DNA of 64,000 bases from Paramecium sonneborni (GCA_905182985.1 CAJJDN010000045.1:239206-303205); one strand, 5' to 3'; positions 13,716-26,559 are shown, numbered from the stretch's first letter. A program made the numbers and translations. The notes: generated by a model from the sequence alone, not told the origin.

Positions 13716-14975
13716 ATTGCCTGTTCAATAAAAAATAATTTAAAAATTATAATAAAATTTTTTCCAACCAAATGTTTTAAGTTTACATAATGAAATTAAC
13801 AACTACAATTTTGTAAATCTAAGTTCAATAAGTGAGGTCTAATTAAATAAAACTTTTTTTCTTCTATCGATTGGCAATTAAGTTTTTTTCAAATATATAA
13901 AATAGAAAATATTATCAAATAGTCCCAATAAAATGATATTTTGAATATACGGAAGATTTACAATTCAAAAAAAATAGAATGGCTCTTTTGATTCTTCATT
14001 TTAATTTTTATTTGGAGTATAAACTATGTCGCTAAAAACTGCTAATTTTATAGAACAACAATGAAATTAATTTTTATGATAAAGTGATATTTGCTAAAGA
14101 ATTATTTAAAACAATGCCCTATCAAAGCACTTTCATTTTAATATATTATGATTGCCTTTTTAAATACTGATAATCTAGCAGTAAAATCAGTTTATCATAA
14201 TATTTTTAAAATTCAATTATCCAATTTGGATTCTAAATAATTTGCTAAAACAACTCTTCTGTTATATTTGACTTATTATTCCCAGAAATAACTCAGTACT
14301 ATTTATTTTATTTTGCACATTATAAAAATTTTAATTTTACAACAATATAAATTAATTCTTTAATTATATACAATTAAGTAAAAATAAGACTAAATTGAAA
14401 TAGAATTTATTATAGCTAAACCTTATACTCAATTTAAAATGTAAGACAGACAAAATTTATTTTGCTAATAGGTTAGAATTTTTCAACAGCCTTTGTAATT
14501 TATTTTTATTTTAGGAATTAATTTCCATTTTAGAAAGTTTTAAATTATAAAATTTATATTGTAAGTAAACTATTATATATAATATTTGTGAATTATCTGT
14601 AATTATATAAGATTATAATTATAATAGAGACCCTATATTATTAAACCTTCATTTACTTTTGCTATAGTGATCCTACTTCGAGCGATTTATATGCTCTGAT
14701 TGATTTTAAGAAATTTTTATTAAATAAATCTTAAACTTAATTGATATTGACATCTATAGTGCGAATATACTGCTATGGAAAATATTTTATTAAAATTCTA
14801 AATTATCTGATTATTCATTTCCTATGTTAGTTTATAAAAAAATCTAACTTAGAAAATCTTAAACAGCAGAAGAAGAATACATATTTTTTCTTGATTACAT
14901 TTTTTGTTTCTTGATTTCTCAACTATTCTCTCCATAATATTATTTATTAAACTTTTTCATAAAATAATTTAATTT
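13716..14975. other. Intergenic AT-rich stretch
   Basis: About 1.26 kb with no convincing reading frame, RNA fold or repeat. The last tens of bases presumably hold the promoter of the eIF3f-like gene. Confidence 0.5.
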
Positions 14976-15923
14976 ATGGCACAAGAAACAGTTGATTTGT
15001 GTTGCAATATAAGCTTTGAAATTGATATACATCCACTTGTGATAATCTAAATATTAGACTTACATTATAGAAAATTTGGTGCTTCTAGATAGGAAGAGAC
15101 GATTGTAGGTGGTGCATTATTAGGAACAGTCTATACTAATAAGATTCATATCACAGAATGTTTTGCACTATTAGTCGATCCAGGAGATGAAATCAATGTA
15201 TTTTTTGAATCTTTCTTTTAGTAGTACACATTTGATTTTGGTGATGCAAAAGATTTATATCTAAGCCATATATAAGCAAACCCATAAGAAGTCTTATTAG
15301 GTGGGTTTGTTACAACTAAAAATTTATCATTAGATATAGGTGTTGCTTATCTTTCAACTGAGTTTAGTAAAAAGGAGAATGGCTTTAATGCTACAGCGGT
15401 ATTAGGCTAGCCAATAATTCTCAAAGTTAATCCAACATTAAATTCAGGCAAAATCGAAATGAAAGTATTTTTTTCAAGTATTCAGGCATTTAAACTTAAT
15501 CAATCACTAAAGCATTATGCAGCTGTTGCTTCCTTTAATACAATGCCAATTAAGATTTCCTTTTCAGATGAAAATTTGTAATAAGTCTGGCCATTTTTAG
15601 CCCCTAATTTATTATAAAAAGATTTTAAAATAGTAAATACAGCTAATCCTTCTTAGCTTGTCTCTGATAACATAAAAAATCTAGAAAAAATACTTTCCTA
15701 TTTGGAAAAAGTTATTGTAAGAAATTTTTTATCCTAGGCTGGTAATGAAGTAGGAGATTAAGAATTTGGAAGAAAACTCTTATCTACTTTGAATCAAATA
15801 GATTTAATTAAAAATGAGTCAGAAGTTCTATTAAGTCAGGTTGAAGAAGCTTCATTATTTTAATATATTGGAAATTTTGCTTAAGGACAAGCATTTATTA
15901 ATGAAAAAATTTAAAAGATGTGA
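14976..15923 (+). CDS. eIF3 subunit f-like MPN-domain protein
   Basis: An intron-free frame of 315 residues ends at TGA 15921-15923. The N-terminal half is an MPN domain: DIHPLVIIQILDLHYRK, then VGGALLGTVYTNKIHITECF, then a core strand/helix VLLGGFVTT. The C-terminal half has the helical tail typical of eIF3f/Rpn8 proteins (TLNQIDLIKNESEVLL). The JAMM metal motif (H-x-H...D) of active deubiquitinases is absent, as expected for eIF3f, which is a structural subunit of the 40S-bound eIF3 complex. The order of blocks and the GALLGTV signature favour eIF3f over Rpn8 or CSN6, but the assignment is by eye. Confidence 0.8.
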
Positions 15924-15981
15924 TATGATATTTTTATATAAATAAGAAAATTGACTATATTTTAATTCTTTTTATTTTTAT

Positions 15982-16860
15982 NNNNNNNNNNNNNNNNNNN
16001 NNNNNNNNNNNNNNNNNNNNNNNNNNNNNNNNNNNNNNNNNNNNNNNNNNNNNNNNNNNNNNNNNNNNNNNNNNNNNNNNNNNNNNNNNNNNNNNNNNNN
16101 NNNNNNNNNNNNNNNNNNNNNNNNNNNNNNNNNNNNNNNNNNNNNNNNNNNNNNNNNNNNNNNNNNNNNNNNNNNNNNNNNNNNNNNNNNNNNNNNNNNN
16201 NNNNNNNNNNNNNNNNNNNNNNNNNNNNNNNNNNNNNNNNNNNNNNNNNNNNNNNNNNNNNNNNNNNNNNNNNNNNNNNNNNNNNNNNNNNNNNNNNNNN
16301 NNNNNNNNNNNNNNNNNNNNNNNNNNNNNNNNNNNNNNNNNNNNNNNNNNNNNNNNNNNNNNNNNNNNNNNNNNNNNNNNNNNNNNNNNNNNNNNNNNNN
16401 NNNNNNNNNNNNNNNNNNNNNNNNNNNNNNNNNNNNNNNNNNNNNNNNNNNNNNNNNNNNNNNNNNNNNNNNNNNNNNNNNNNNNNNNNNNNNNNNNNNN
16501 NNNNNNNNNNNNNNNNNNNNNNNNNNNNNNNNNNNNNNNNNNNNNNNNNNNNNNNNNNNNNNNNNNNNNNNNNNNNNNNNNNNNNNNNNNNNNNNNNNNN
16601 NNNNNNNNNNNNNNNNNNNNNNNNNNNNNNNNNNNNNNNNNNNNNNNNNNNNNNNNNNNNNNNNNNNNNNNNNNNNNNNNNNNNNNNNNNNNNNNNNNNN
16701 NNNNNNNNNNNNNNNNNNNNNNNNNNNNNNNNNNNNNNNNNNNNNNNNNNNNNNNNNNNNNNNNNNNNNNNNNNNNNNNNNNNNNNNNNNNNNNNNNNNN
16801 NNNNNNNNNNNNNNNNNNNNNNNNNNNNNNNNNNNNNNNNNNNNNNNNNNNNNNNNNNNN
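15982..16860. other. Assembly gap (879 N)
   Basis: Unknown bases. The gap removes most of the minus-strand gene that begins at 17045. An apparent long ORF across it is an artefact of the Ns. Confidence 1.
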
Positions 16861-17045
16861 TATATCGATAATTTTACTCATAAAACTCTGTTTCTCCAAA
16901 ACATTCTCAACAAAGGAATAAAAAGTCCTTTTACTTGTAGTTTATCAATTGAACTCAAGGCCTTGTCTTGTATATATTCTAATATACATTATGAACATCC
17001 AAATGACCTCTATTAGCTAACTTCCATTTGAAATAATTAAATCAT
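16861..17045 (-). CDS. 5' fragment of a Cys-motif, coiled-coil protein
   Basis: From ATG 17043-17045 the frame reads MIQLFQMEVSQQRSFGCSQC... through to KALSSIDKLQ. A 29-nt intron (16906-16934) joins it to NVLEKQSFMSKIIDI, which runs into the gap. Without the intron the frame stops at once. A CSQC pair followed by charged helix resembles the start of the many ciliate proteins with a small zinc-binding head and a coiled coil, but too little remains to name it. The 3' end must lie within the gap or in the 58 bp between the gap and the eIF3f stop. Confidence 0.5.
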
Positions 17046-17314
17046 AGTTCAATAGGGTAAATTACAAGAGCCTATGATTACCAATTAAATTACTAGATAA
17101 ATTATAAATATCAATGTTTAGTAAAATTGCATCATTTTTTTCAAAGACTGATTATCTTTAAATCCTTTGATTAGCCCAATTCAAGAACTTAATAAAAATT
17201 TAAACAAAACAATTACTTAATAAAGTGTAGCAATATTTTAGTCGTATTTTTAATATAATATAACAAATAACATTAATAAAATAAAATTATTAATTCATAA
17301 ACCCAATTCATTCA

Positions 17315-18534
17315 TCAATAATAATCTTCTTCTCTACTTTGAAATTATTCTTCATCATCATTTATATATTCTTCTCTTTCTTTTCCATATCCATACCCAC
17401 GTCTACCTCTACCTCGTGTCTGATATTTTAAAAATTGCTGTTTGCACTCTTGTTATTAATTTTCTGCCTTTTTTGTACTTTCGTCTATGTAATTATCTTC
17501 ATGTAAATTTCTATCCTATTATTAAGTTTAAAATTATCCTCTTGTTTTTATCTATGAGTCTTTTTATGATCTATAGTTTCCTTATTTTTAATCTTATTTA
17601 ATATTATTTTTTTTTAATTAAGAATCTCTAACTCCAAATTAAGTTGGTTCAGGATTCTTAGCTCGTACATTATCATGAAATTATTAAATTTTTGTTATAT
17701 AGTGATTAACAAGGATATTAGTTGATTTAGCAATTTATTATTATTTAATAGATAACTCTGCTTCATAGAAAGGTTTATAATAATTTTCTATAATTAAATA
17801 ATATGTTTACTATTTTATTATAACAATTCTAATGCGTTATCTAAATTCTTTTTAAAAGTATTATTCATATTTATAATCTCTTTTGCAATATCCATCATAA
17901 AGGATTATTTATTTTTTTCAATTTATTAAACTTTGAAGACAAAGCCTTCGCAATACTCATCAGATTAATAAATCATTGTTTATTTATATCTGATACATGA
18001 GATTTATAATTATTTGTTCTTCAAATATTCTCTAATTTTCTCTAGGCAAACATCTGTTTAATTATAATCTATAATATCATATTAAGCTAATGTTATTCTA
18101 TATTATCTTCCATTGTCTATTATGTCTAAATGTTTTGATTTTAGTTCTTTTTTCCTCTCATAACCTAAATATTTACGAAAAAGTATACAAAAAATTCTTC
18201 CTTTTTCATCATATCCCATTCTAAAAGATAATTGAGTGGCATAGGATAAAGCAAAGATAATATCAAGAGTAAACTCCCACCTTTATTCGCTTTTTATAGT
18301 TTAGCTTGCTTTTTAATAGTCTAATTAAGAAATAGCCGATTCAAATCTATAACTTTTTTTTTCTATTTTGCTTTCCACATTAATAAAAACATCTTAAAAG
18401 TATTTTAAATCGATTAAAGCCTCTTCTGTTTTGGCAATAATTGTCCCAACTTTAGCCTCTATTCTTAAACTATTGTTTAACTTTTGCTGCTAAATAAACT
18501 CTTCCAACTCATCAAATACTTAATTATTATTCAT
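17315..18534 (-). CDS. Unknown protein with Arg/Gly-rich C-terminal tail
   Basis: ATG 18532-18534 to TGA 17315-17317, with one 23-nt intron (17788-17810), gives 398 residues. The body is predicted helical (KVGTIIAKTEEALIDLKYF; YYKPFYEAELSIKQQQIAK) with no family recognised. The tail is Gln-rich, then GRGRRGYGYG, then acidic (YINDDEEQ). Arg-Gly tails of this kind usually bind RNA or are methylated, so a ribonucleoprotein role is possible but inferred. Removing the intron restores the frame exactly (399 codons with stop). Confidence 0.8.
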
Positions 18535-18675
18535 TTAAATAATTATCAATTAATAATTATACATATTTGATTTATAAAATATATTTTTTGTTAAATGGGT
18601 GATTTAAGAAAGAAACATAACAAAATAAAATTCAAATAATTGAAAAGATACTTTCTATTTCTATTTATATTTATT

Positions 18676-20152
18676 TCAATTTTAATTTTAATTTTAAATT
18701 AAAAATTACTCAAATTAATCATTATACTATAGTTTTCCTATTACTTAGGTCTCAAGTTATAGAATATTATTCAAAGCTGATTAATATTTATACTTAACTT
18801 GATCTAATTCCTATAATGTTAAAGTTATTTCTCTATTTTCTTATTTCGGAGATATGAATTATGATTTTTGTAATGAGATTTTGTGCATAATTGAGCTTTG
18901 ATGTTAATCGTGTAAAGGTTACTAAATATTTGAAAGCCTTATAAAATCTTTTGGGTATCTATCCAAAGATGTTCTATGTAGACTACTTCTTATTTATCTA
19001 TAAGGAGTTCTTAAAGATTCTCGATCTGCAGTTCTTTTTCGTCTCATCTTTTCAATAGCTTCAAGCTCTTCGGCTCTCTACCTTTTTCTCTGATCTTGTT
19101 ATATTTAAAATTACGAAATGTTATCTTTCAACTGATCTATTTAGTAATAAAGGTAAATTATGCTCATTTCAAGTTTGTTTGCTCGTTTTATAGAAATTAA
19201 TCTAAAATTACTTTTCTTTAATATTCTATGGTATCGTAAAGTTCTTATGGATCTCCATAATATATCCTACCCTTAATTCATTAATTTTATTTTCATAAGT
19301 TTTTCTTTCAGTATAGAATTCTAAGTTATTGGTAGATACCTATGATAATTATAAAATCTCTAAATGTTCTCTTAATTCATAAAGTTCATTTTATCTTTAT
19401 TTTTCATATCTTACCCTTTCATGATACTTTTATAAGCTTTATAATAATTATTCTATTTTTCTGAAGAATTCTTAAATAAGCTATTCTTTTTCTATTTCAT
19501 GCAAATCTTTTAATATTTTATATTAAAACTGACTCACTCAAAGAGTAATTTTGCTAAAATAATTATTCTATTTTTTATCTTTCTTAAGTTCTTATTTTTG
19601 TAAGCTCTTCCTTCAACTCATCTTTCAGGATTGATTAGAAAGATTACATATTTAATTCTAATTATTCTTCTTTTTCAGCTATTATTTAAATTAATTGGAG
19701 TTTCATAATTTTTTTAAATCTTCAATGTCTTAATTAATTTTAGTCAATTAAATTTCAAGCTGCTAATAATCAATCTCTACATTCTAATTTTTTGTTATCG
19801 TTAAATATTTTATTTAAGATTTTATTAATTCCTTAACAATTGTTAAAGAATTAATGTATTTATTTTAAATAGAGCTACCTAAATTTTGATTTTAAATATA
19901 ATTTTAGAGTGAATCCATTAGTTTTTGAATAATGAAAGTTACAGGATTTTAGGTTTCTTGATGATGGAAATTTTATTTTTAAATTGATGAAACTTTTTAT
20001 CTATATTCTAACTAATTACTAAATATTCACTTTCTTCCTTTTAACTTTTGATATTCAGTAGACTATTCTAATTTCATTTAGTTATCAAGTTAGGATTAAT
20101 TTCTGAAGAAGACACTTAACTGCTCTCTATAAATTTTCTCTTATTCTCTCAT
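18676..20152 (-). pseudogene. Coiled-coil protein gene with three frame breaks
   Basis: The start is ATG 20150-20152 (MREQEKIYREQLSVF); the end is TGA 18676-18678. Introns of 30 and 31 nt fit near 19996-20025 and about 19525-19555. Nearly all of the roughly 470 residues are Gln/Lys/Glu coiled coil, ending in a basic stretch (KMRRKRTADRESLR). Three switches remain unexplained by introns: in an A7 run near 19710 (GATTTA-AAAAAA-TTATGA), at TTAAGGG near 19275, and at TTGAAATGAG near 19175. Each is cured by one extra A, so each is a -1 event. Loss in a decaying copy, homopolymer calling errors, or (first site only) programmed slippage are all possible. Function unknown. Confidence 0.65.
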
Positions 20153-20289
20153 TTCAAATTCAAATTTATTTTAAAAATAAAACTAATAAATTCTACATAA
20201 ATCATTCACAAGCCATCTATTTAGTATAAAGGAATTTGATATAAGAATTAAAATAGTAATTTTTTGCTTTTTTTTTAAAAAATAAATTT

Positions 20290-21300
20290 AATAAACAGAG
20301 TTATGATCATTGGATTATGAGAATAATTATCACGAATTAAAAATAAATGCTATTTTATTAATTAAATTTTTTCTCATATAATTGTTATTGAATATATCCA
20401 AGAAATAATTTGATATTAAAATATAAGCATCGTACAATAGTTTACTTATTAAACATACTTATTGATTATTGGAAGAGCAAAGTAAATCAAATAGTTAACA
20501 AGATGAGTATTTTGAAGATTCAAGAATTTTTTATTGGTAGATAATCCACACCGAAAGAGGGGAAGCTTATTTGCAAGTACCCTGACTAACATTCGTAGAG
20601 AAAAGCTATGCTAGGAATTTAGAAGATAATTTAAAATATCTATTGGAATTATGCTCTTAAAAAAAGTCTAATTTATGAAAGCAATTGATGAAAATTAAGA
20701 ATGTTAACAACTACTTCACATTCTAAAATTATTTATTACTCTTAGTTCTAATAAATCTTCTTGCAGCAAAGTTTTATGCATCCATTTATATTAAGAAAAA
20801 TTTTTTCTCAAATCAAAATTGTTTATAAGGAAGTGAATTTAATAAAGTTATATCTGTAAGTTATATCTTTTTCCTAATTTTTGCTTTATATTAGCCGTAA
20901 ACAGTTTGACGAGGTTAAGTTGATAAAAGAAGCAAAAAAAATTATGTTAATTTAAGAAATGATCTTGTTTAATACTCTCTTAAGTAATGTAAAATTATCT
21001 AAAACAAAAAAACTACTACTAAAATCCCTTAGTAATTTTTCTTAATGGATAATAATAATGTTCTGTCCAAAGCAGCTTAGTTTTTCACTAATATTAGCTA
21101 ATGATTTTCATCAACTAGTTTACTTTTTGAGAGAGCTTTATCTATTATCTTAACCTAGAGGCTTAGGAAGTTTTAAAAGGCTTCTTATTAAAAATTAGGA
21201 TTAGTTATTTATTTATACATCAAAATATAGAAGCTGATTCTAAAAAAATAATTAAATGATCGTGGTTTAATAGTGAGAAATATCACAAAAATACCTGCCT
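20290..21300 (-). other. Coding-like but unresolved minus-strand region
   Basis: Two minus-strand stretches look protein-like. One, about 20960-21240, reads QEAFQNFLSLQVKIIDKA and VKNQAALDRTLLLSIKKN. The other, from an ATG near 20790, reads MDAQNFAARRFIRTKSNKQF followed by hydrophobic helix. They are separated by TGA codons and frame changes, and I could not find introns that join them. The second block has the flavour of a ciliate membrane or channel protein N-terminus, but this is weak. It is probably a remnant of a gene. Confidence 0.3.
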
Positions 21301-22231
21301 AAAACATAGCTTTTATTGAATCAACCTATTTTTTATCTATCAGATGAAAAATAATATAAATCGCAATTCCAACTTTAGTGGTTTACTATTTTTTCACAAT
21401 TTCAAAATCATATAACATATTCTCAAACATTTTAAAATAAAATTAGTATTTTTTTCTTTAGAAAATTCAAGGTGCTCAATACAAAAAGATTAAGAAATAA
21501 CCATCTAATTCGCTTGCTTTTTTAAAAAAGATGATTTTATTTATGATAAATATATTCTATTACATCTCTCAATATAAAGTTATTCTCAAGAACCTAGTAT
21601 TAGCTCTCTTTCTCCTACAAGAATTTACGTCTACAAAAAATTTAGATTGCAAAATAAATCCTTTAACATTGTTGTTTTTCAAAAATTTAATTTCTTTAAA
21701 CGAATTAAATGACTCAAATAAATTTTCCTTTTTTAGCTAAAATCTTCTTTTTTCCTTTAAAATTAAAAATTAAAATTTCAATATTGAAGGCATAGTGAGA
21801 AATAAAAATATTAATATAAAAACCTAAAAATCCACAATTTTAAGCTGAAGTAAAATTGCAAGCTTTCCTATCATATAAAACTTTAAAAAAATTTTTAGAA
21901 TCAATTAATTTAATTCTCAATATATAGTATTATAAAATTTCGAAATGATTATTAATTATAATTAAAGAAAATCTTAAATAATAAATAAAAAAATATATAC
22001 TTTGAGAGTTATAATTATATTCTTCCTTGCTAATTGCTCTAAATTTCATTTAAAATTTTTAATAATTTATTTTTATAAATAAATTAAAATTGAAAAATTA
22101 ATTCCAACCCAAGAATTGAACCTAAATAAAATATTTCGATTATTTTATATAATTTACAGCTCAAGATAGTTTATAATATTATGCAGTTACTTAAATACTG
22201 GATGAAATTTTAGATACACTTTAAAATAAAA
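21300..22231. other. Intergenic AT-rich stretch
   Basis: No supported gene. Short open frames here (for example on the plus strand at 21531-21740) are expected by chance in AT-rich DNA. Confidence 0.4.
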
Positions 22232-23365
22232 TCAGGTCTCATTAAACTTTGAGTTTCTTAATGGGTAATAAGGTGGTGGAAAGTAGAATTAGGGGTAGGA
22301 AAAATAAATATTCTGGAATTGGAATGTTTAATAATTAATAAAAGGGAATGCCATTTGAGGAGGAACACCTTAAACTGAGGGTTCAGAAGTTTAAGAATTA
22401 TCTGAGTTTGGCTCAATTTTGATACAAGGTTTCTTTGTTTTGCCTTCTTTTAAAATCGATGAGAGAAGAATAGGATCGTAATTATTTTATTCGACAATTA
22501 GATTTTGAATTAGTTATTCAACTACCTTATTATCGTAACTCTTCTAAGCTATATTAAATATATACAGATCCAATTTCATTCAAAATTTTTCTAATTATAG
22601 AATTATAGATATTTTTAATCTAATTATCTGTTCGACCAGGTAACATTTTAGAAATTCCAGCCCAATTTTTATTATTATTCTGAGCTTCCCTAAAAATAAA
22701 AAGTATTTCATCTTTATTGAATTCATTTCTAGATTAGAGCAATGATTACTTGTTTATGCTTGGATTTACAACATTATTGAATCGCTCACGAATCTATTTT
22801 GGATATCTTACAGTTTAACTACTTTTAATAAATTCTTTTGCAATTTTTATCCAGTCTTTAGGTCCAGGGTATAGCCTATCTTGAAAATTACTCTTACTAT
22901 CTCAATTTTATTAGTAGGTCATCTTCTTCTGGTTTCCAAGGCTGTTCTTTAAGTTTATAATTCAGCAGGCTCAACCATTTAGTCATCAAAAATTCTTCTG
23001 GGAGACCAAAAATCATTGAGAGCTTTTCAAAGACTTTCCATTAATGCTATACAAAATTTATTGAGAAAAAAGTATTACAAGATCATGGAATTTTAGCTAA
23101 AGCTTTATCATCAATTTTGAAACACACCATATCAATAGATACTTTTCGTTATCTCCCCATTTACATCTTTTTTTAATTTTTGCTCTATTTTGTTATAATA
23201 GTTTTTATACTTTTGAAAATCTGAGCTGAAATATTATATAATTTAAAAAGATGTCATGCTTATATCTGGTATCTTTATAAATTAGCTAATTTAAGGTTTG
23301 TCAAGCTCATTATCTTAAATATCACTTATAAACTCAAGAAATTCATTCCAAGTAAGAGGAATCAT
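22232..23365 (-). CDS. Myb/SANT-domain DNA-binding protein
   Basis: ATG 23363-23365 to TGA 22232-22234, with four introns (23185-23210, 23047-23078, 22876-22897, 22544-22565), gives 343 residues. Three Myb-like repeats can be seen: a weak one (KWGDNEKYLLIWCV ... FLMTKWLSLL), a clear one (PWKPEEDDLLIKL ... VRYPKQIRERFNN) and a last one (FNKDEILFIFREAQ ... NWAGISKMLPGRTDNQIKN). The spaced Trp/Phe residues and the GRTDNQIKN recognition helix are typical of R2R3-type Myb DNA binding. The tail is Pro/Tyr/Phe-rich (YFPPPYYPL). A nuclear transcription or chromatin role is likely; targets are unknown. Confidence 0.85.
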
Positions 23366-24616
23366 TTTAATTCAAAAATAAATTATCTTTTTTATTTTTC
23401 TTTTATCCACAGATAAACAAAACTACAGAAATATCTAAAATAAAATATCTATTTAGCACTACTTTTAAAATATGTTAATGTTATAATGTTAATAACAAAA
23501 TAATGAAGTTTAAATTTTAATGTCAGAAATTATTTTTTAAGTGGATATAATGTTTTTATAATTAATTTATAACATTTAATAATAATAATATTGATAGCCT
23601 TGTTCTTGAGTATAAGAGACAATGAATTGAACTTACATTAAAAATTTTGTACATCTAATTAAATTTCTCCAAATTAATCACAATGAAAACAATTTCATTT
23701 ATATTTTCAGAAGATCAATCATTTTAACTTTATTTTTTTGAGTTCAAAATTTTTTAATACAACAATTTTATCAAACTTATTATTCATATGATTGAATTTA
23801 CTTTGGGACTGATTATGATACTTTCACATCTTAATCATTTAGTTTATTTAATCGAATGTAAAATTAATATAATTTAAAATTTTCTGTTTATTGGTTTACC
23901 TAAATTTTTTTTTTGTAAATTGATAATTATTCTAAGATCTATAATCTTTTATGAATTAATATTTTTTTATAAATAATTCAAATCCCTTATCTGTCAAATG
24001 AAAATTCTAGCTTTCCTTTAAATAAAATCTTTCAAAGGCAATCTCGAATTGAAAGAACTGAATTTTATAGATGCCAAAGAAAAGAAAAAGTTTGTTTTAT
24101 ATTTAAATATAATGACATGAAGTATAAAAATATTTTTTCATTAGATAGATAATTCTTGTTTAAGCTTGAAAGGAATAAATAAAGGAAAAGATAATATATT
24201 CAAATAAAAAGAATGATTTATTTTATGATTGAGTTCGTGAAATGAAAACCATAAATCAAATATTTTTGAAAATCCATCAATATTTTCTTGTTTTTATTTA
24301 TTTAGCCCAATAATTATCCAAATTAAAATTGCTGAGGAAAAAAGTATTTTTTTGTAAAAATAATAATTCATCCAAATCTTAATAAATTCCCTTTTTATTT
24401 TTCTCAAATTTATTTGAAATTATAGGTGGCTTCAATTATTTTGTGAATAATCAAAATAATTTCTTCTAATAAAAGGAGATAATTAGATTATAAATTATAA
24501 TTTATGAAAATGAAAATGAAAAAAGTAAACACTTTTTCTGAACTATTTCTATTTCTTGCATCTATCTATATTAACTAATATGAATATAAGTTATTTAAGA
24601 TAAAATATTATGAAAA
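23366..24616. other. Intergenic AT-rich stretch
   Basis: About 1.25 kb between the Myb gene start and the scramblase stop. I see no gene, RNA or repeat. Confidence 0.5.
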
Positions 24617-25489
24617 TCACATGGAATTTTGGTTCTAATCTTGTGGCGATTCTTCGAAATAATTAAAGTCAATGAATAAGGCAGCTGCCAATAAAAGTGC
24701 CTTTTATTGACTTGTTGATTAAGGAGGAAATAATAATCTAAAATTTGTTGCATCCACACCACATAAAGCATTACAAAATCCTGCAGATTCTTTCCACAAC
24801 TCTGAAACTTTCTTAACATATATAAATTAAGAGATACCTATCCTTACGAATCAGTTATATCAAATCTTGCTCTTTAGCATGTTTCACAAGGTAATTAGAC
24901 TAAAAATGGCCATTAACAGCAGCTTCCTTTTACAGAGTATACTAATTAATTATTTTCATCTCTTATTTCAACTCCCTTGTCAAAACACATAAATGGATAA
25001 CATATAAATCCAATTTTGCCTCCATTTTATAATTAAACTTCCATCATAGGCCTAAATTTGATTTTTTGCTTACCGAGCTAAACAAAGGAATGTACATTTG
25101 AATTCTCTACTCAATCTAAATACTGTATTGGTGTCTTATTTTTAATCATATTATTTGACTTTCAAATCAAATGCACGACAAGCTCCTGGAAGAAAGTTTC
25201 TTTACCAACAGCTACTATCCTCTTTACATTTAAAAATAGGAGCTTGATGCTTAAAATCAGGTTTATTTCCCATTGAATCAGATTAATAAACATAATAGAC
25301 ATTTTTTTTCTCACATAATCCTAAAGCTTCTAAATAATCAGGACGTTATTTGATATAAACACTGGAAAATCTAGATAATGCCTCTAATCCTGAATTAAAT
25401 GAAGTCTATTTTTGTGATATAATTACATCAATCTATCCAGGATTAACATACTATTGTTAAGGTAATTAGTATGCTGGTTAGTATTACAT
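24617..25489 (-). CDS. Phospholipid scramblase family protein
   Basis: ATG 25487-25489 to TGA 24617-24619, with introns 25052-25073 and 24812-24837, gives 274 residues. After a Gln/Pro-rich N-terminus the scramblase core follows: YVNPGQIDVIISQKQTSFN, DSSCWQRNFLPGACRAFDLK, a Cys-rich strand (FKCTFLCLARPMMEV), KGSCCQWPFLVQLPC, and the C-terminal hydrophobic helix ALLLAAALFIDFNYFEE. Family members are Ca2+-responsive, often palmitoylated membrane proteins linked to lipid movement between leaflets. The acidic loop before the helix that binds Ca2+ in animals is only partly recognisable (GVDATNF), so Ca2+ dependence is not proven. Confidence 0.9.
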
Positions 25490-25822
25490 TTTGTGAAATT
25501 TATTTTATTAATTATTAATTGAGATTTTTTATTTAGAAATAACAAAAAAAATATATCTATAGAATAATACGATTTTTTCAATAGAATGAAATTACAAAGA
25601 GATCAAACAAATTCGTATTAATATTATGGTTTAATAAAAAGTTATTTTATATTGAGTGAATTTAATTTCCAATCTTGAGTTAGAGCTTTAGCTTATATAC
25701 TTAAATTTATTTTATTTATCTTCGTAATTACTTCATTATTAAGTTCAAAAAGTAATTATTTAGATGAGAATATAAGTTAAAACTAGAAAATAAACATTTC
25801 TATTTATTAAAATAGTAAAAAA

Positions 25823-26559
25823 ATGAAGATCTATTATGTTAGGCATGGATAATCAATGAATAATACAATCAATGATCTTTCAGATTAAGAATATGAAAAG
25901 CTTCGCTAACAAGATCCATAATTATCTGAATAAGGTATTAAATAAGTTAGACTTCTAACTGATTATCTTAAATAAAAAAAAATTGATTTTGAAGAAATAA
26001 GATGTTCCCCTTAATAAAGAGCAATTCAAACAGCATAATTAATAAACGAATGTTATAAAGTTCCAGTTAAAATCTAGTAAAATTTACACGAAAAAGGTGG
26101 TAATTAACTTTTGAATTAAGGTTTTCCTGGATTAACAAGAAAGTAAATATTTCAACTAATTATAATAGGGAATTTTAGATTAAATACCCAGAAGTAATAA
26201 TTGATGAAATAATAACAGATGCAGGATGGTATTTTAAAGATAAAAGAGAAACTGATGAAGAATGCAAATTAAGAGCAGAAAAGGTAATCCAAGATTTGTA
26301 GAATGAACCCTAGAAATCTATCTTAATTATTGGACATGGTAATTTTATGGATATGGTTATGGGAACGGTTTGTGGAAGAGCACAGAATTCTAAATATTTT
26401 TATTACCATTAAAATTGTGGCATCACTTTACTTAAAAATGATGGTTATGGATTTGAAATAGATTATTATAATGATTATTCATTTCTTGAAATGCATTACT
26501 TTAAAACAGGGGAGGATTTAATATTAAAAAGGCTGGCCAATTATAAAGGTAAAATTTGA
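25823..26559 (+). CDS. Histidine phosphatase (phosphoglycerate-mutase-like) family
   Basis: ATG 25823-25825 to TGA 26557-26559, with one 26-nt intron (26143-26168), gives 236 residues. The N-terminal YYVRHGQSMNN carries the catalytic His that is phosphorylated in this superfamily, and RCSPQQRAIQTA the usual second Arg. IGHGNFMDMV near residue 155 supplies the second His. The length fits single-domain members. The substrate cannot be told from sequence: sugar phosphates, nucleotides and phosphoproteins all occur in the family. The scramblase gene is divergent about 330 bp upstream. Confidence 0.9.

Noticed and set aside
15955..16899. 314-residue minus-strand ORF
   Set aside because: It is almost all unknown residues across the N gap.
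20392..20690. Plus-strand frame of about 100 codons (around GRQSTPKEGKLICKYPD)
   Set aside because: No start codon at its head, no family, and the opposite strand looks more coding-like; not strong enough to annotate.
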